A stretch of 64,000 nucleotides of DNA, taken from an uncultured Eubacteriales bacterium. Lineage in GTDB: Bacteria > Bacillota > Clostridia > Christensenellales > Aristaeellaceae. The notes beneath the pieces are model-generated. The model worked only from the letters and a program-made list of their open reading frames with translations, searched no databases and had not been told where the DNA came from. The stretch lies in assembly GCA_900550955.1 (NCBI GenBank), contig URUF01000002.1:1-64000 (forward strand), written 5' to 3'. Of the stretch, positions 17,349 through 25,382 are shown in pieces. The translations under genes were made by a program, and so were the position numbers. The first letter of the stretch is position 1. Each line of letters starts with the position of its first letter.

Positions 17349-17403
17349 ACACATTCAAAATAATTTCTGACACGTTCCAAAAATGTGTTGACACGTTCAA
17401 AAT
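17349..17403. promoter_or_regulatory. Triple ACACRTTC operator cluster
   Basis: Three direct repeats of ACAC(A/G)TTC(C)AAAA start at 17349, 17370 and 17391, one every 21 bases (two helical turns). The middle one forms a 7-5-7 inverted repeat, ACACGTT/AATGTGT, over 17370-17388. The third overlaps the -35 and spacer of the plus-strand promoter. The spacing and symmetry suit dimeric LacI-type repressor binding by the divergently encoded fusion regulator. Confidence 0.65.
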
Positions 17404-17416
17404 ATTGATGTAGAAT
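17388..17416 (+). promoter_or_regulatory. Promoter of the HAD-ABC-nagAB operon
   Basis: -35 TTGACA, 17-base spacer, -10 TAGAAT, overlapped by the operator repeats. Leader of about 110 bases to the first gene. Confidence 0.8.
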
Positions 17417-17530
17417 AAGGGCGAAGCATGGATGAGAACAACTGCGGCTTTGCCGTTCTTTATGGGTCGCGTAGCGCATAAAGCAAAGGGGCGGGCCGCA
17501 AAAAAGCCTTTTTTGAGGAGAGAATTGCAC

Positions 17531-18358
17531 ATGAACATTCGCGCCATTCTGCTTGATTTTGACGGTACCAGCCTCCAGCGCGACCAGGTTTACATCTCTT
17601 TTCGCAATATGAGGGCGCTTCGCGCGGCGCTGGATAAGGGCATTGAGATTATCCCCTGCACGGGCCGCTGTGAGGATATGTTCCCTCCGCAAATTGCGGC
17701 GGAGCCGCGCATCCGCTACTGGGTTACCGCTAACGGCGCGCGCGTGGTGGACCGGCAAACGCGTGAGGTTATCTATCAATCGCTGTTCACGCCGGAGGAA
17801 TCCGCCATGCTGTGCAGGCTGTATGAAAACCAGCATATTTACTCCGAAATCTCCGCCGACGGGCTGATTTATATGGAGAAGGACGTGTGCGACGACCTTG
17901 GCAGCTACCCGGTGCCGCCGCATCACGTGTGGTTTATGGACCTGGGGCGGCAGGTAGCGGTGGATACGCCGTCCAAATTCTTCCTGGAAAAAGGAATCGG
18001 CATTGAGAAATTCAATATCTACGGCGTGCCCAAGGAAAAGCAGCAGCCCCTCATCAAGGCCCTGGAGAATACGGGCATCGTTGAAATCACCGACGGCGCG
18101 GGGACGGATATCCAGTTCTTCCCCAAGCGGCAAAAACGCACGGACGCGATGGACGCGCTGTTTCAAAAGCTGGGCTATGGCTATGAAAGCGTGCTTAGCC
18201 TGGGCGACAGCAAGCTTGACGAAGCCCTGATCACACGCGCGGCCATAGGCGTGGCCATGGGCAACGCCCCTGACGGCCTTAAGGCAAAGGCCGATTATGT
18301 GACCGCCCCCTTCTATGAGGACGGCGTGGCGGAAGCGATTGAAAAATATCTTTTGTAA
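17531..18358 (+). CDS. Cof-type HAD phosphatase (HAD-IIB)
   Basis: 275 residues. Motif I is LLDFDGTS (nucleophile Asp and acid/base Asp); motif IV is SLGDSKLDEAL; motif III lysine is in the PKRQKRTD region. MGNAPDGLKAKADYVT is the typical Cof tail. Cof-type enzymes dephosphorylate sugar phosphates, FMN or PLP in the cytosol. As first gene of the operon it could handle the phosphorylated form of the imported solute. GAGGAGAG lies eight bases before the ATG. The next gene follows after 15 bases. Confidence 0.85.
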   Translation: MNIRAILLDFDGTSLQRDQVYISFRNMRALRAALDKGIEIIPCTGRCEDMFPPQIAAEPRIRYWVTANGARVVDRQTREVIYQSLFTPEESAMLCRLYENQHIYSEISADGLIYMEKDVCDDLGSYPVPPHHVWFMDLGRQVAVDTPSKFFLEKGIGIEKFNIYGVPKEKQQPLIKALENTGIVEITDGAGTDIQFFPKRQKRTDAMDALFQKLGYGYESVLSLGDSKLDEALITRAAIGVAMGNAPDGLKAKADYVTAPFYEDGVAEAIEKYLL

Positions 18359-18373
18359 GCTGTGGGGGAACGT

Positions 18374-19252
18374 ATGGAAGCAAAACTATTTCCCAACTAT
18401 GCGCCCGGCCGCAAGCGCCTTGTGTGCATCGATTCCGACGGGTGCGCGTTTGATACGATGGAGATTAAGCACAAGGAGTGCTTTTGCCCGGCGACCATTC
18501 TGGTATGGGGCTTGCAGCCCATTTCCAAATACGTGCGCGAGGTTTGGGAATACGGCAACCTGTATTCCAAGCACCGCGGCCGCTCGCGGTTCCACGAGCT
18601 GGTTATGACGTTTGACTGGTTAAGCGAGCGCGAGGAGGTAAAGCGCCTGGGCTTCCAGCTGCCGGACATTTCCTCCTTCAGGCATTGGCTGGAGACCTCG
18701 CCCGTTTTGAACAATGAATCCATCCGCAAGGAGGCTGAAAAGGGCGACCCGGTAATGCAGCGGGCGTTGGAATGGTCGCTGGAATCCAACCGGCGCAATG
18801 CCGAGATGGTGCACGGCATCCCTCCCTTCCCGGGCGTAAGGGAAAGCCTTGAACGGCTTTGCGGCGAGGCGGATATCGCCATTGTATCCGCCACGGCGCG
18901 CCAGGCGCTTGAGCAGGAGTGGGCCGAGCATGACCTGATGCGCTACGTGCACCAGCTTTGCGCGCAGGAGGACGGAAGCAAGGCGGCATGCATCCATGCC
19001 CTAAAACCCTGGTATCAGCCTGAAGATGTGCTGATGATTGGCGATGCTCCCGGCGATTTGGAGGCGGCGCGTCAAAACGGCGTGCTGTTTTTCCCCATCC
19101 GCCCGGGCGAGGAGGTGGAGTCCTGGGCTGAGTTTACGGCCGAAGGGCTCGGCCGCTTCTTAAACGGCACGTTCGCCGGCGAGTACGAGGCGCGGCAGAT
19201 CGAGCGCTTCAACGGTTCGCTGAAGGATACCCCGCCATGGAAACAAGCCTGA
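18374..19252 (+). CDS. HAD-family hydrolase
   Basis: A second, unrelated HAD protein of 292 residues. Motif I is CIDSDGCAFDT; motif II SATAR; motif IV MIGDAPGDLEAA. The large helical cap (about residues 25-150) marks it as class I, like phosphoglycolate- or beta-phosphoglucomutase-type enzymes. The substrate is unknown. I chose ATG at 18374, with GGGGGAACGT upstream; an in-frame GTG twelve bases earlier is possible. The tandem of two phosphatases ahead of the importer suggests a phosphorylated substrate pathway. Confidence 0.8.
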   Translation: MEAKLFPNYAPGRKRLVCIDSDGCAFDTMEIKHKECFCPATILVWGLQPISKYVREVWEYGNLYSKHRGRSRFHELVMTFDWLSEREEVKRLGFQLPDISSFRHWLETSPVLNNESIRKEAEKGDPVMQRALEWSLESNRRNAEMVHGIPPFPGVRESLERLCGEADIAIVSATARQALEQEWAEHDLMRYVHQLCAQEDGSKAACIHALKPWYQPEDVLMIGDAPGDLEAARQNGVLFFPIRPGEEVESWAEFTAEGLGRFLNGTFAGEYEARQIERFNGSLKDTPPWKQA

Positions 19253-19300
19253 TCTGGGAATCGGGTTTGCAATAAAAATTTTGGTTCAGGAGGTATGACA

Positions 19301-20311
19301 ATGAAAAGATTCCTTAGCTGCCTGCTGGCCGCAGCCATGATGCTGTGCCTGCTCCCCACCGCCGGCCTGGCCGAGGCCGATACCAACAAGCTGGTGCTTT
19401 ACACCTCTGCCGGCGCGGCTGAGTACGAGCTCATCGTGGACCTGTTCAGCCAGAAGTATCCCAACATCGAGGTTGAAATCGTAAGCGGTGGTACCGGTGA
19501 AATGGCCAGCCGTATCAACGCCGAGAAGGAAGCCCCCTACGGCGACGTGATGATGGGCGGCGGCGATACCATCTACCGCGGCATTCAGGACTGCCTGGAG
19601 CCCTACCGCAGCACCGAGGCCGATAACCTGTTCGCCGAATTTATGCCCGAGGATAACCTTTACACCCCCTGCTATGTAAATGTAAACAGCATCATCGTTA
19701 ACAAGACCCTGATTGCCGAGCTGGGCGTGGAAGTGACCGGCTGGGAATCCCTGTGCGACGAGCGCCTCAAGGGCAAGGTATCCTTTGCGAACCCCGCTGA
19801 TTCCGGCTCCGCGCTGGAAGTGGTTGTAAACATGCTGGCCGCCATGAACGGCACCGGCAACCTGGAGGATGGCTGGGAGTTCGTAAAGCGCTTCCTGATC
19901 AACCTGGACGGCAAGTTCGCCTCCGGTTCCTCCGCCGCGTACAAGTCCGTGGTTGAGGGCGAGTACCCCGTTGGCCTGTGCAACGAGGATAAGACCATCT
20001 CCTACATGAAGGACGGCGCGGATGTGTACGCCGTATACGCCAAGGAAGGCATCACGCTGCGCACCTCCAACATCGCCCTTATGAAGGGCGGCGCCAACCC
20101 CAAGAACGCTAAGCTCTTTATCGACTTTGTGGTATCTAACGAATGCCAGACCGCCATGGAAGCCGGCGTGAACGTGCGCCCCATCCGCAAGGACGTTCCC
20201 ATGACCACCGAAGGCCGCGTTCCCACCGAAGAGCTGGTGCAGATTGCCTACCCCGAGGTAGATAGCGCCGAGATCAAGACCACCTTCCAGGATATCCTGA
20301 CCTCGATCTGA
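19301..20311 (+). CDS. ABC importer solute-binding protein (FbpA/AfuA/PhnS-like family)
   Basis: 336 residues with a signal peptide (SPase I, LPTAGLAEA) and a mature N-terminus KLVLYTSAGAAEYELIVDLF typical of the Fe3+/phosphonate/sugar-phosphate binding cluster. The body has VNVNSIIVNKTL and SGSALEVVVNML. No adjacent Tyr-Tyr pair, the iron ligand of true FbpA proteins, is found, so iron is unlikely. Some members (AfuA) bind hexose phosphates (family knowledge), which would fit the nagAB and phosphatase neighbours. AGGAGG precedes the ATG. A strong hairpin follows the gene. Confidence 0.85.
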   Translation: MKRFLSCLLAAAMMLCLLPTAGLAEADTNKLVLYTSAGAAEYELIVDLFSQKYPNIEVEIVSGGTGEMASRINAEKEAPYGDVMMGGGDTIYRGIQDCLEPYRSTEADNLFAEFMPEDNLYTPCYVNVNSIIVNKTLIAELGVEVTGWESLCDERLKGKVSFANPADSGSALEVVVNMLAAMNGTGNLEDGWEFVKRFLINLDGKFASGSSAAYKSVVEGEYPVGLCNEDKTISYMKDGADVYAVYAKEGITLRTSNIALMKGGANPKNAKLFIDFVVSNECQTAMEAGVNVRPIRKDVPMTTEGRVPTEELVQIAYPEVDSAEIKTTFQDILTSI

Positions 20312-20349
20312 TCTTCCCCCAATGTATACCGCAGCGAATGCGGGATTGC

Positions 20350-20387
20350 GGGCGTCCGCCGTGCGTTAACCCAAACGGCGGACGCCC
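20350..20387 (+). promoter_or_regulatory. Intra-operon hairpin after the binding-protein gene
   Basis: A perfect 13-base stem (arms GGGCGTCCGCCGT and ACGGCGGACGCCC) with a 12-base loop and no U-run. It probably protects the 3' end of the binding-protein mRNA or causes partial termination, raising binding-protein over membrane-component expression as in other importer operons. Confidence 0.6.
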
Positions 20388-20410
20388 ATCCATAAGATGG
20401 AGTGGTGAAA

Positions 20411-21517
20411 ATGGCAGTATCAATTCATATCAAGAACGTCATGAAAAAATACGAGAACAACGTCGTCATTCGAGACCTCTCCGCGGACATTACAAGCGGG
20501 GAACTTTTTACCCTGCTTGGCCCCTCAGGCTGCGGAAAAACCACCCTTCTGCGCATGATCGCCGGCTTTAACACCGTTGAGCACGGCACCATTGCCTTTG
20601 ACGACCAGGTTATCAACGACATTCCCGTTTATAAGCGCAACTTTGGCATGGTATTCCAGAACTATGCCATCTTCCCCAATATGACGGTTTACCGCAATAT
20701 TGAATACGGGCTTAAAAACAAAAAGCTTTCCAAGGACGAGGTTAAGCGCCGCGTGGAAGCCATTATGGAAACGGTGCAGATTACCCAGTACAAGGACCGC
20801 TACCCCGATAAGCTTTCCGGCGGCCAGCAGCAGCGCGTGGCCCTTGCGCGCGCCATCGTGGTGCAGCCCCAGGTGCTTTTGATGGACGAGCCGCTTTCCA
20901 ACCTGGATGCAAAGCTGCGCATTGAAATGCGCGAGGCCATCCGCGAGGTGCAAAAGAAGATTGGTATCACCACCGTTTATGTAACCCATGACCAGGAGGA
21001 AGCCCTGGCCATATCGGACCGTATAGCGGTGATGAACAAGGGCGATATTCAGCAGATTGAAACCCCCGAGCGCATTTATTCGCGCCCGTTCAATACCTTC
21101 GTGGCGGATTTTATCGGCCACAGCAACCGCTTTACGGGCGTCGTTTTGGAACAAAGCGGCGAAAAGACGGTCATCCGCATGCAAACCGGCCTGACCGTAG
21201 AAATGCAGGGCGTAAAGCCCCTCCCCAAAGACAGCGAGCTGCTGGTGTATGTGCGCCCGGAGGAATTCATCTTTACGGACGAGCAGCACGGCATGCAGGC
21301 CAAGGTGCTTATCAAGCGCTTCCTGGGCAAGTACATCCATTATGTGGTGGACTGCGGCACCGGCGCCCACATTGAGGTAACCGCCGATACCAGCAGCGCC
21401 GAAAAGATCCATGAACCGGGCGAAACCATCTATCTGGCAGTGAATGCCCGCCGCATCAACCTGTTTGACGCGCAAACGGAAACGACCCTGCTGCAGGGGG
21501 TGGAGAGCCATGTTTAA
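20411..21517 (+). CDS. ABC importer ATPase (FbpC/PotA-like)
   Basis: 368 residues. Walker A GPSGCGKTTLL, Q-loop QNYAIF, signature LSGGQQQRVALARA, Walker B VLLMDEPLSNLD and H-loop VTHDQEEA are all intact. The last ~120 residues form the TOBE-type regulatory domain of the CUT1/Fe/polyamine ATPases. It energises the adjacent fused permease. ATG at 20411 is preferred over a GTG nine bases earlier because of GGAGTGGTG spacing. Its last eight bases overlap the permease start, implying coupled translation. Confidence 0.92.
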   Translation: MAVSIHIKNVMKKYENNVVIRDLSADITSGELFTLLGPSGCGKTTLLRMIAGFNTVEHGTIAFDDQVINDIPVYKRNFGMVFQNYAIFPNMTVYRNIEYGLKNKKLSKDEVKRRVEAIMETVQITQYKDRYPDKLSGGQQQRVALARAIVVQPQVLLMDEPLSNLDAKLRIEMREAIREVQKKIGITTVYVTHDQEEALAISDRIAVMNKGDIQQIETPERIYSRPFNTFVADFIGHSNRFTGVVLEQSGEKTVIRMQTGLTVEMQGVKPLPKDSELLVYVRPEEFIFTDEQHGMQAKVLIKRFLGKYIHYVVDCGTGAHIEVTADTSSAEKIHEPGETIYLAVNARRINLFDAQTETTLLQGVESHV

Positions 21518-23162
21518 AAAGGGCGTCCGGTTTGATTTCTGGACGTTTATCAGCCTGCTTTCCCTGGTCTTTTTCGGGCTGTTTTTGGTTATCCCGGTTG
21601 TGCGCATGCTGGTATATTCCCTGCAAACAGGGGATGGCGCGCTGTTTTCGCTGGATAACTTTGTAAAGTTCTTCTCGCGCAAGTACTATACCACGGCGCT
21701 TTGGAACAGCATCAAGGTGGTTTCCTGCGCGACGGTGCTGGTAATCCTGATAGGCGTGCCGCTGGCGTATATTACCACCACGTTCAAAATCCGCGGGAAC
21801 CGGCTGATCAACATCCTGGTGATCATCTCCATGCTGTCGCCGCCGTTCCTGGGCGCGTATTCCTGGATTTTGATGCTGGGCCGCAGCGGCGAAATTACCA
21901 CCCTGCTCAAGGCCATTGGCATTACGGTGCCTAGCATATACGGCTTTGGCGGCATTCTGCTGGTGTTTGTGCTCAAGCTGTTCCCGTATATTTACATGTA
22001 CACCAAGGGCGCGCTTAAAAAGGTGGACGCTTCCCTGGGCGAGGCGGCGGAGAGCCTGGGCTACCATGGCATCCGCAAGGTGCTTAAGGTAAGCCTGCCG
22101 CTGGTGCTGCCCACCATTCTGGCTGGTGCGACCATTGTGTTCCTGCGCGCGTTTGCGGATTATGGCACGCCCAGGCTGATTGGCGAGGGATTCAGCACGC
22201 TGCCCGTTATCGTGTATCAGGAGTGGGTGAGTGAAACAGGCACAAACGCCAATTTCGCTTCTGCGGTAGCCATGATCATGATTCTTGTGGCGGCGCTGGT
22301 GTTCCTGTTGCAAAAGCACATCACCAACCGCAAGAATTACACCATGAGCATGCTCAATCCGCCCAAGCCCAAGCAGCTCAAGGGCCTGCCCAATTTCTTC
22401 GCGCATTTCTATGTTTACCTGATCGCGCTTTTGGCTACCCTGCCGCAGGTCTACATCATTTTGATCTCCTTCCGCAATACCAAGGGCGTTATGTGGGCGG
22501 AGGGCTATGGCTTTAGCAGCTACATCACCGTGTTTACCAAGTCGCTTAAATCCATCCTGAACACGTTTGAGTTTGGGTTGATTGCAATTGTGATCGTGGT
22601 AATCCTGGGCACGCTGTTTGCCTACCTTACCGTGCGCAAAACGAACTTCTTCTCCAAAATCCTGGACGTGTTTATCATGTTCCCCTACGTGATTCCGGGC
22701 ACCATCTTTGGCCTTTTGCTGCTGATGAGCTACAACCGGCCCCCGCTGGTGCTGTCCGGCACGGCGGCCATCATTATCATATCCTACGTGATACGAAGAA
22801 TGCCGTACACAGTGCGTTCCAGCGCGGCCATCCTCAGGCAGATCAGCCCCAGCATTGACGAGGCGTCTGCCAGCCTAGGCTACGGCTCCATGCAAACGTT
22901 CTTTAACGTGACCATGCCGGTGATGGTGCCGGGCATCGTATCCGGCGCGATTCTTTCCTGGATTACAATTCTTAACGAGCTGTCCTCTACGTTGATGCTC
23001 TACACCGGGCGCACGCAGACCATGACCGTTACGATCTTCCAGGAAATCAGCCGCGGCGGCTATGGCACGGCGGCGGCGCTTTCCACCATCCTTACAATAA
23101 CGATGGTCGGTTCCCTGCTGATCTTCTTTAAGCTGACCAATTCCGAGGACATTGACCTGTAA
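21510..23162 (+). CDS. ABC importer fused permease (FbpB/AfuB-like)
   Basis: 550 residues with about twelve membrane helices in two homologous halves. Each half carries an EAA coupling loop: EAAESLGYHGIRKVLKVSLP in the first and EASASLGYGSMQTFFNVTMP in the second. The fused two-in-one permease is the usual form in the Fe3+/AfuB/PhnU group, so a single gene completes the channel. GGTGGAGA lies upstream of the ATG, inside the end of the ATPase gene. nagA follows 60 bases later. Confidence 0.92.
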   Translation: MFKKGVRFDFWTFISLLSLVFFGLFLVIPVVRMLVYSLQTGDGALFSLDNFVKFFSRKYYTTALWNSIKVVSCATVLVILIGVPLAYITTTFKIRGNRLINILVIISMLSPPFLGAYSWILMLGRSGEITTLLKAIGITVPSIYGFGGILLVFVLKLFPYIYMYTKGALKKVDASLGEAAESLGYHGIRKVLKVSLPLVLPTILAGATIVFLRAFADYGTPRLIGEGFSTLPVIVYQEWVSETGTNANFASAVAMIMILVAALVFLLQKHITNRKNYTMSMLNPPKPKQLKGLPNFFAHFYVYLIALLATLPQVYIILISFRNTKGVMWAEGYGFSSYITVFTKSLKSILNTFEFGLIAIVIVVILGTLFAYLTVRKTNFFSKILDVFIMFPYVIPGTIFGLLLLMSYNRPPLVLSGTAAIIIISYVIRRMPYTVRSSAAILRQISPSIDEASASLGYGSMQTFFNVTMPVMVPGIVSGAILSWITILNELSSTLMLYTGRTQTMTVTIFQEISRGGYGTAAALSTILTITMVGSLLIFFKLTNSEDIDL

Positions 23163-23222
23163 CAGGCTTTCGGGGCCGTGTGGCGTTCACACGGCCCCCC
23201 TCGTCTGATGCGGAGGAGCGCT

Positions 23223-24398
23223 ATGAGAATTTTTGAGAATGCCAAGCTTGTTTTGCCGGACAGGGTTTGCAATCAGGGCTGGCTTGGCGTGGAGCATGGA
23301 AAGATTGCGGCGGTTGGCGAGGGCATCGCGCCATTTTACCCGCAGGATGAGCGGGTTGATTGCGCAGGCCGGTATCTTGCGCCGGGATTCATTGATATCC
23401 ACACGCATGGAGCGGGCGGGCACGACTTTATGGACGGCACGGTGGAAGCGGTTGTGGAGGCGGCCAGGACGCACCTGCGCCATGGCACCACAAGCCTGCT
23501 GCCCACCACGCTTACCAGCAGCGACGGGGATTTGTTTACAACCATCGATTGCTTTCACCAGGCAAGGCGTATGAAGGAGCGCATGCCGCACCTGATGGGC
23601 CTGCACCTGGAGGGGCCGTATTTTTGCCAGGCTGAAAAGGGCGCGCAGGACAGCCGGTACCTGCGCGCGCCGCAGCCGGAGCATTACATGCGCATTTTGG
23701 AGTATGCGCAGGGCAGCATCGCCCGTTGGTCGCTTGCGCCGGAACTGCCGGGCGCTCTGGAAATGGCGGACAGGCTTGTGCCGCTGGGAATTGTGCTTTC
23801 GGCAGGGCACACCGCCGCTACCTATGAGGAGATGAGCGCGGCTTACGACCACGGCGTGCGGCACTTGACGCATTTCTACTCCGGCATGTCCACGATTGTG
23901 CGCAGGGGCGGCTTTCGGATACTGGGCGTAGTGGAAAGTGGCTATCTGATAGACGGCCTAAGCGTGGAATTGATCGCGGACGGCATGCATTTGCCGCCGC
24001 CGCTGCTGAAGATGATTCTAAAGTGCAAGGAACACCCAAAAATATGTCTTTGTACGGACAGCATGCGCGGCGCGGGCATGCCGGACGGCCCTTCCGTGCT
24101 GGGGTCTTTGAAGGACGGCCAGCAGGTGGTTATTGAGGACGGCATTGCCAAAATGCCGGATCGCACCTGCTTTGCCGGAAGCGTCGCTACGGCCGACCGG
24201 CTGGTGCGCGTAATGGCGCGGGAAGCTGGGGTGCCCCTGTGGGAGGCCGTGCGCATGATGACGCTGAACCCGGCCCGCGTCATGGGCTGGGAGGCGCGCA
24301 AGGGCGCTTTGCGCGAGGGGATGGACGCGGATTTGGTGCTTTTGAACGACGATATAACCGTCGCCGGAGTATATGTGCTAGGACAGGCGGCTGCCTGA
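23223..24398 (+). CDS. nagA: N-acetylglucosamine-6-phosphate deacetylase
   Basis: Amidohydrolase of 391 residues converting GlcNAc-6-P to GlcN-6-P and acetate. Metal motif FIDIHTHGAGGHDF, the metal-ligand Glu in LHLEGPYF, His in SAGHTAAT and LTHFYSGMS, and the catalytic Asp in LCTDSMRGAG are present. The usual THLYNAM is replaced by THFYSGM, so substrate preference may differ (e.g. another N-acetylhexosamine-6-P). GGAGGAG precedes the ATG. nagB follows 24 bases on. Confidence 0.92.
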   Translation: MRIFENAKLVLPDRVCNQGWLGVEHGKIAAVGEGIAPFYPQDERVDCAGRYLAPGFIDIHTHGAGGHDFMDGTVEAVVEAARTHLRHGTTSLLPTTLTSSDGDLFTTIDCFHQARRMKERMPHLMGLHLEGPYFCQAEKGAQDSRYLRAPQPEHYMRILEYAQGSIARWSLAPELPGALEMADRLVPLGIVLSAGHTAATYEEMSAAYDHGVRHLTHFYSGMSTIVRRGGFRILGVVESGYLIDGLSVELIADGMHLPPPLLKMILKCKEHPKICLCTDSMRGAGMPDGPSVLGSLKDGQQVVIEDGIAKMPDRTCFAGSVATADRLVRVMAREAGVPLWEAVRMMTLNPARVMGWEARKGALREGMDADLVLLNDDITVAGVYVLGQAAA

Positions 24399-24422
24399 AA
24401 AATGGATGAAAGGATGGTTCCT

Positions 24423-25157
24423 ATGAATATCAATATTTCCGCAACGCCAAAGGAGCTGGGCGTTCATGCAGCCGAGGCGATTGCCAGGCTATTGACGGAG
24501 GCCGTAGAGCGGCAGGGGAGCGCGCGCGTGATACTGTCCACCGGCGCTTCCCAGTTTGAAACGCTGGAGGCGCTGGTTGAGATGGATGTGCCGTGGGAGC
24601 ACGTTGAAATGTTCCATCTGGACGAGTACGTGGCGCTGCCTGAGAGCCATATCGCCTCTTTCCGCAAGTATCTGAAGGAGCGCTTTGTAAGCAAGGTGCC
24701 GTTGAAAAACGCCTATTTCGTAAATGGAGAGGGCGATGTGGAAGCCAATATCGCCGCGCTCACCAAGGAGCTGCGCGCGGCCCCCGTGGATGTGGGCGTA
24801 ATTGGCATCGGGGAAAACGGCCACATCGCGTTTAACGACCCTCCGGCGGATTTTGATATTGACGCCGCGTATAAGGTTGTAAACCTGGATGAGCGCTGCA
24901 AGCGCCAGCAGGTGGGCGAGGGCTGGTTTGCCACCGTGGACGACGTGCCCAAGCAGGCCGTTACCATGACGGTAAAGCAGATTATGGCCTGCCGCCATAT
25001 TGTAAGCGCCGTACCCCACGCCGTAAAGGCCGAGGCAGTTGCCAATACGATTACCCGGCCGGTAAGCGCGGAGGTGCCTGCGACGATTTTGAAAACGCAT
25101 GTCGATTGGCAGCTTTTCCTGGACGGCGATTCGGCGCAAAAACTGTTGGGAAGATAA
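24423..25157 (+). CDS. nagB: Glucosamine-6-phosphate deaminase
   Basis: 244 residues, normal for NagB. Converts GlcN-6-P to fructose-6-P and ammonia. Key segments: STGASQF phosphate loop, FHLDEYV with the catalytic base Asp, GIGENGHIAFNDPP with the catalytic Asp/His region, and TMTVKQIM near the C-terminus. Last gene of the operon. With nagA it feeds amino sugar carbon into glycolysis, where the phosphofructokinase encoded near the window end also acts. AAAGGATGG precedes the start. Confidence 0.95.
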   Translation: MNINISATPKELGVHAAEAIARLLTEAVERQGSARVILSTGASQFETLEALVEMDVPWEHVEMFHLDEYVALPESHIASFRKYLKERFVSKVPLKNAYFVNGEGDVEANIAALTKELRAAPVDVGVIGIGENGHIAFNDPPADFDIDAAYKVVNLDERCKRQQVGEGWFATVDDVPKQAVTMTVKQIMACRHIVSAVPHAVKAEAVANTITRPVSAEVPATILKTHVDWQLFLDGDSAQKLLGR

Positions 25158-25170
25158 ACGCAGCACTGTA

Positions 25171-25213
25171 ACAGCGGCGGATGATGCGGCGGCGCATGGT
25201 TCGCCGCTGTTTT
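25171..25213 (+). terminator. Terminator of the nagAB operon
   Basis: Outer stem ACAGCGGCG/CGCCGCTGT, an inner ATGCG/CGCAT hairpin, then TTT. Located just after nagB. Confidence 0.65.
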
Positions 25214-25300
25214 GACGCGATGCGCGCGGAATTGGTTTATTTCCAGAACAGGAAAAGACGAAAAAAAGATAAAAGTATTACGTAAATATGAAGAATATGC

Positions 25301-25329
25301 TTGACACAGTTCACAAACTACCGTACAAT
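25301..25329 (+). promoter_or_regulatory. Promoter of the peptidoglycan-binding protein gene
   Basis: -35 TTGACA, 17-base spacer, -10 TACAAT. Leader of about 45 bases. Confidence 0.8.
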
Positions 25330-25382
25330 AAATGCTGGAAAGAAAGGCTGCAAAGCTATTTGAACCTGTGGAGGGCATGCAG

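Noticed and set aside
19301..20311. Iron(III)-binding FbpA
   Set aside because: No adjacent Tyr-Tyr ligand pair, and operon partners are amino sugar and phosphatase genes.
20525..21682. 385-codon open frame antisense to the ABC ATPase gene
   Set aside because: No start signal; overlaps intact Walker motifs of the real gene.
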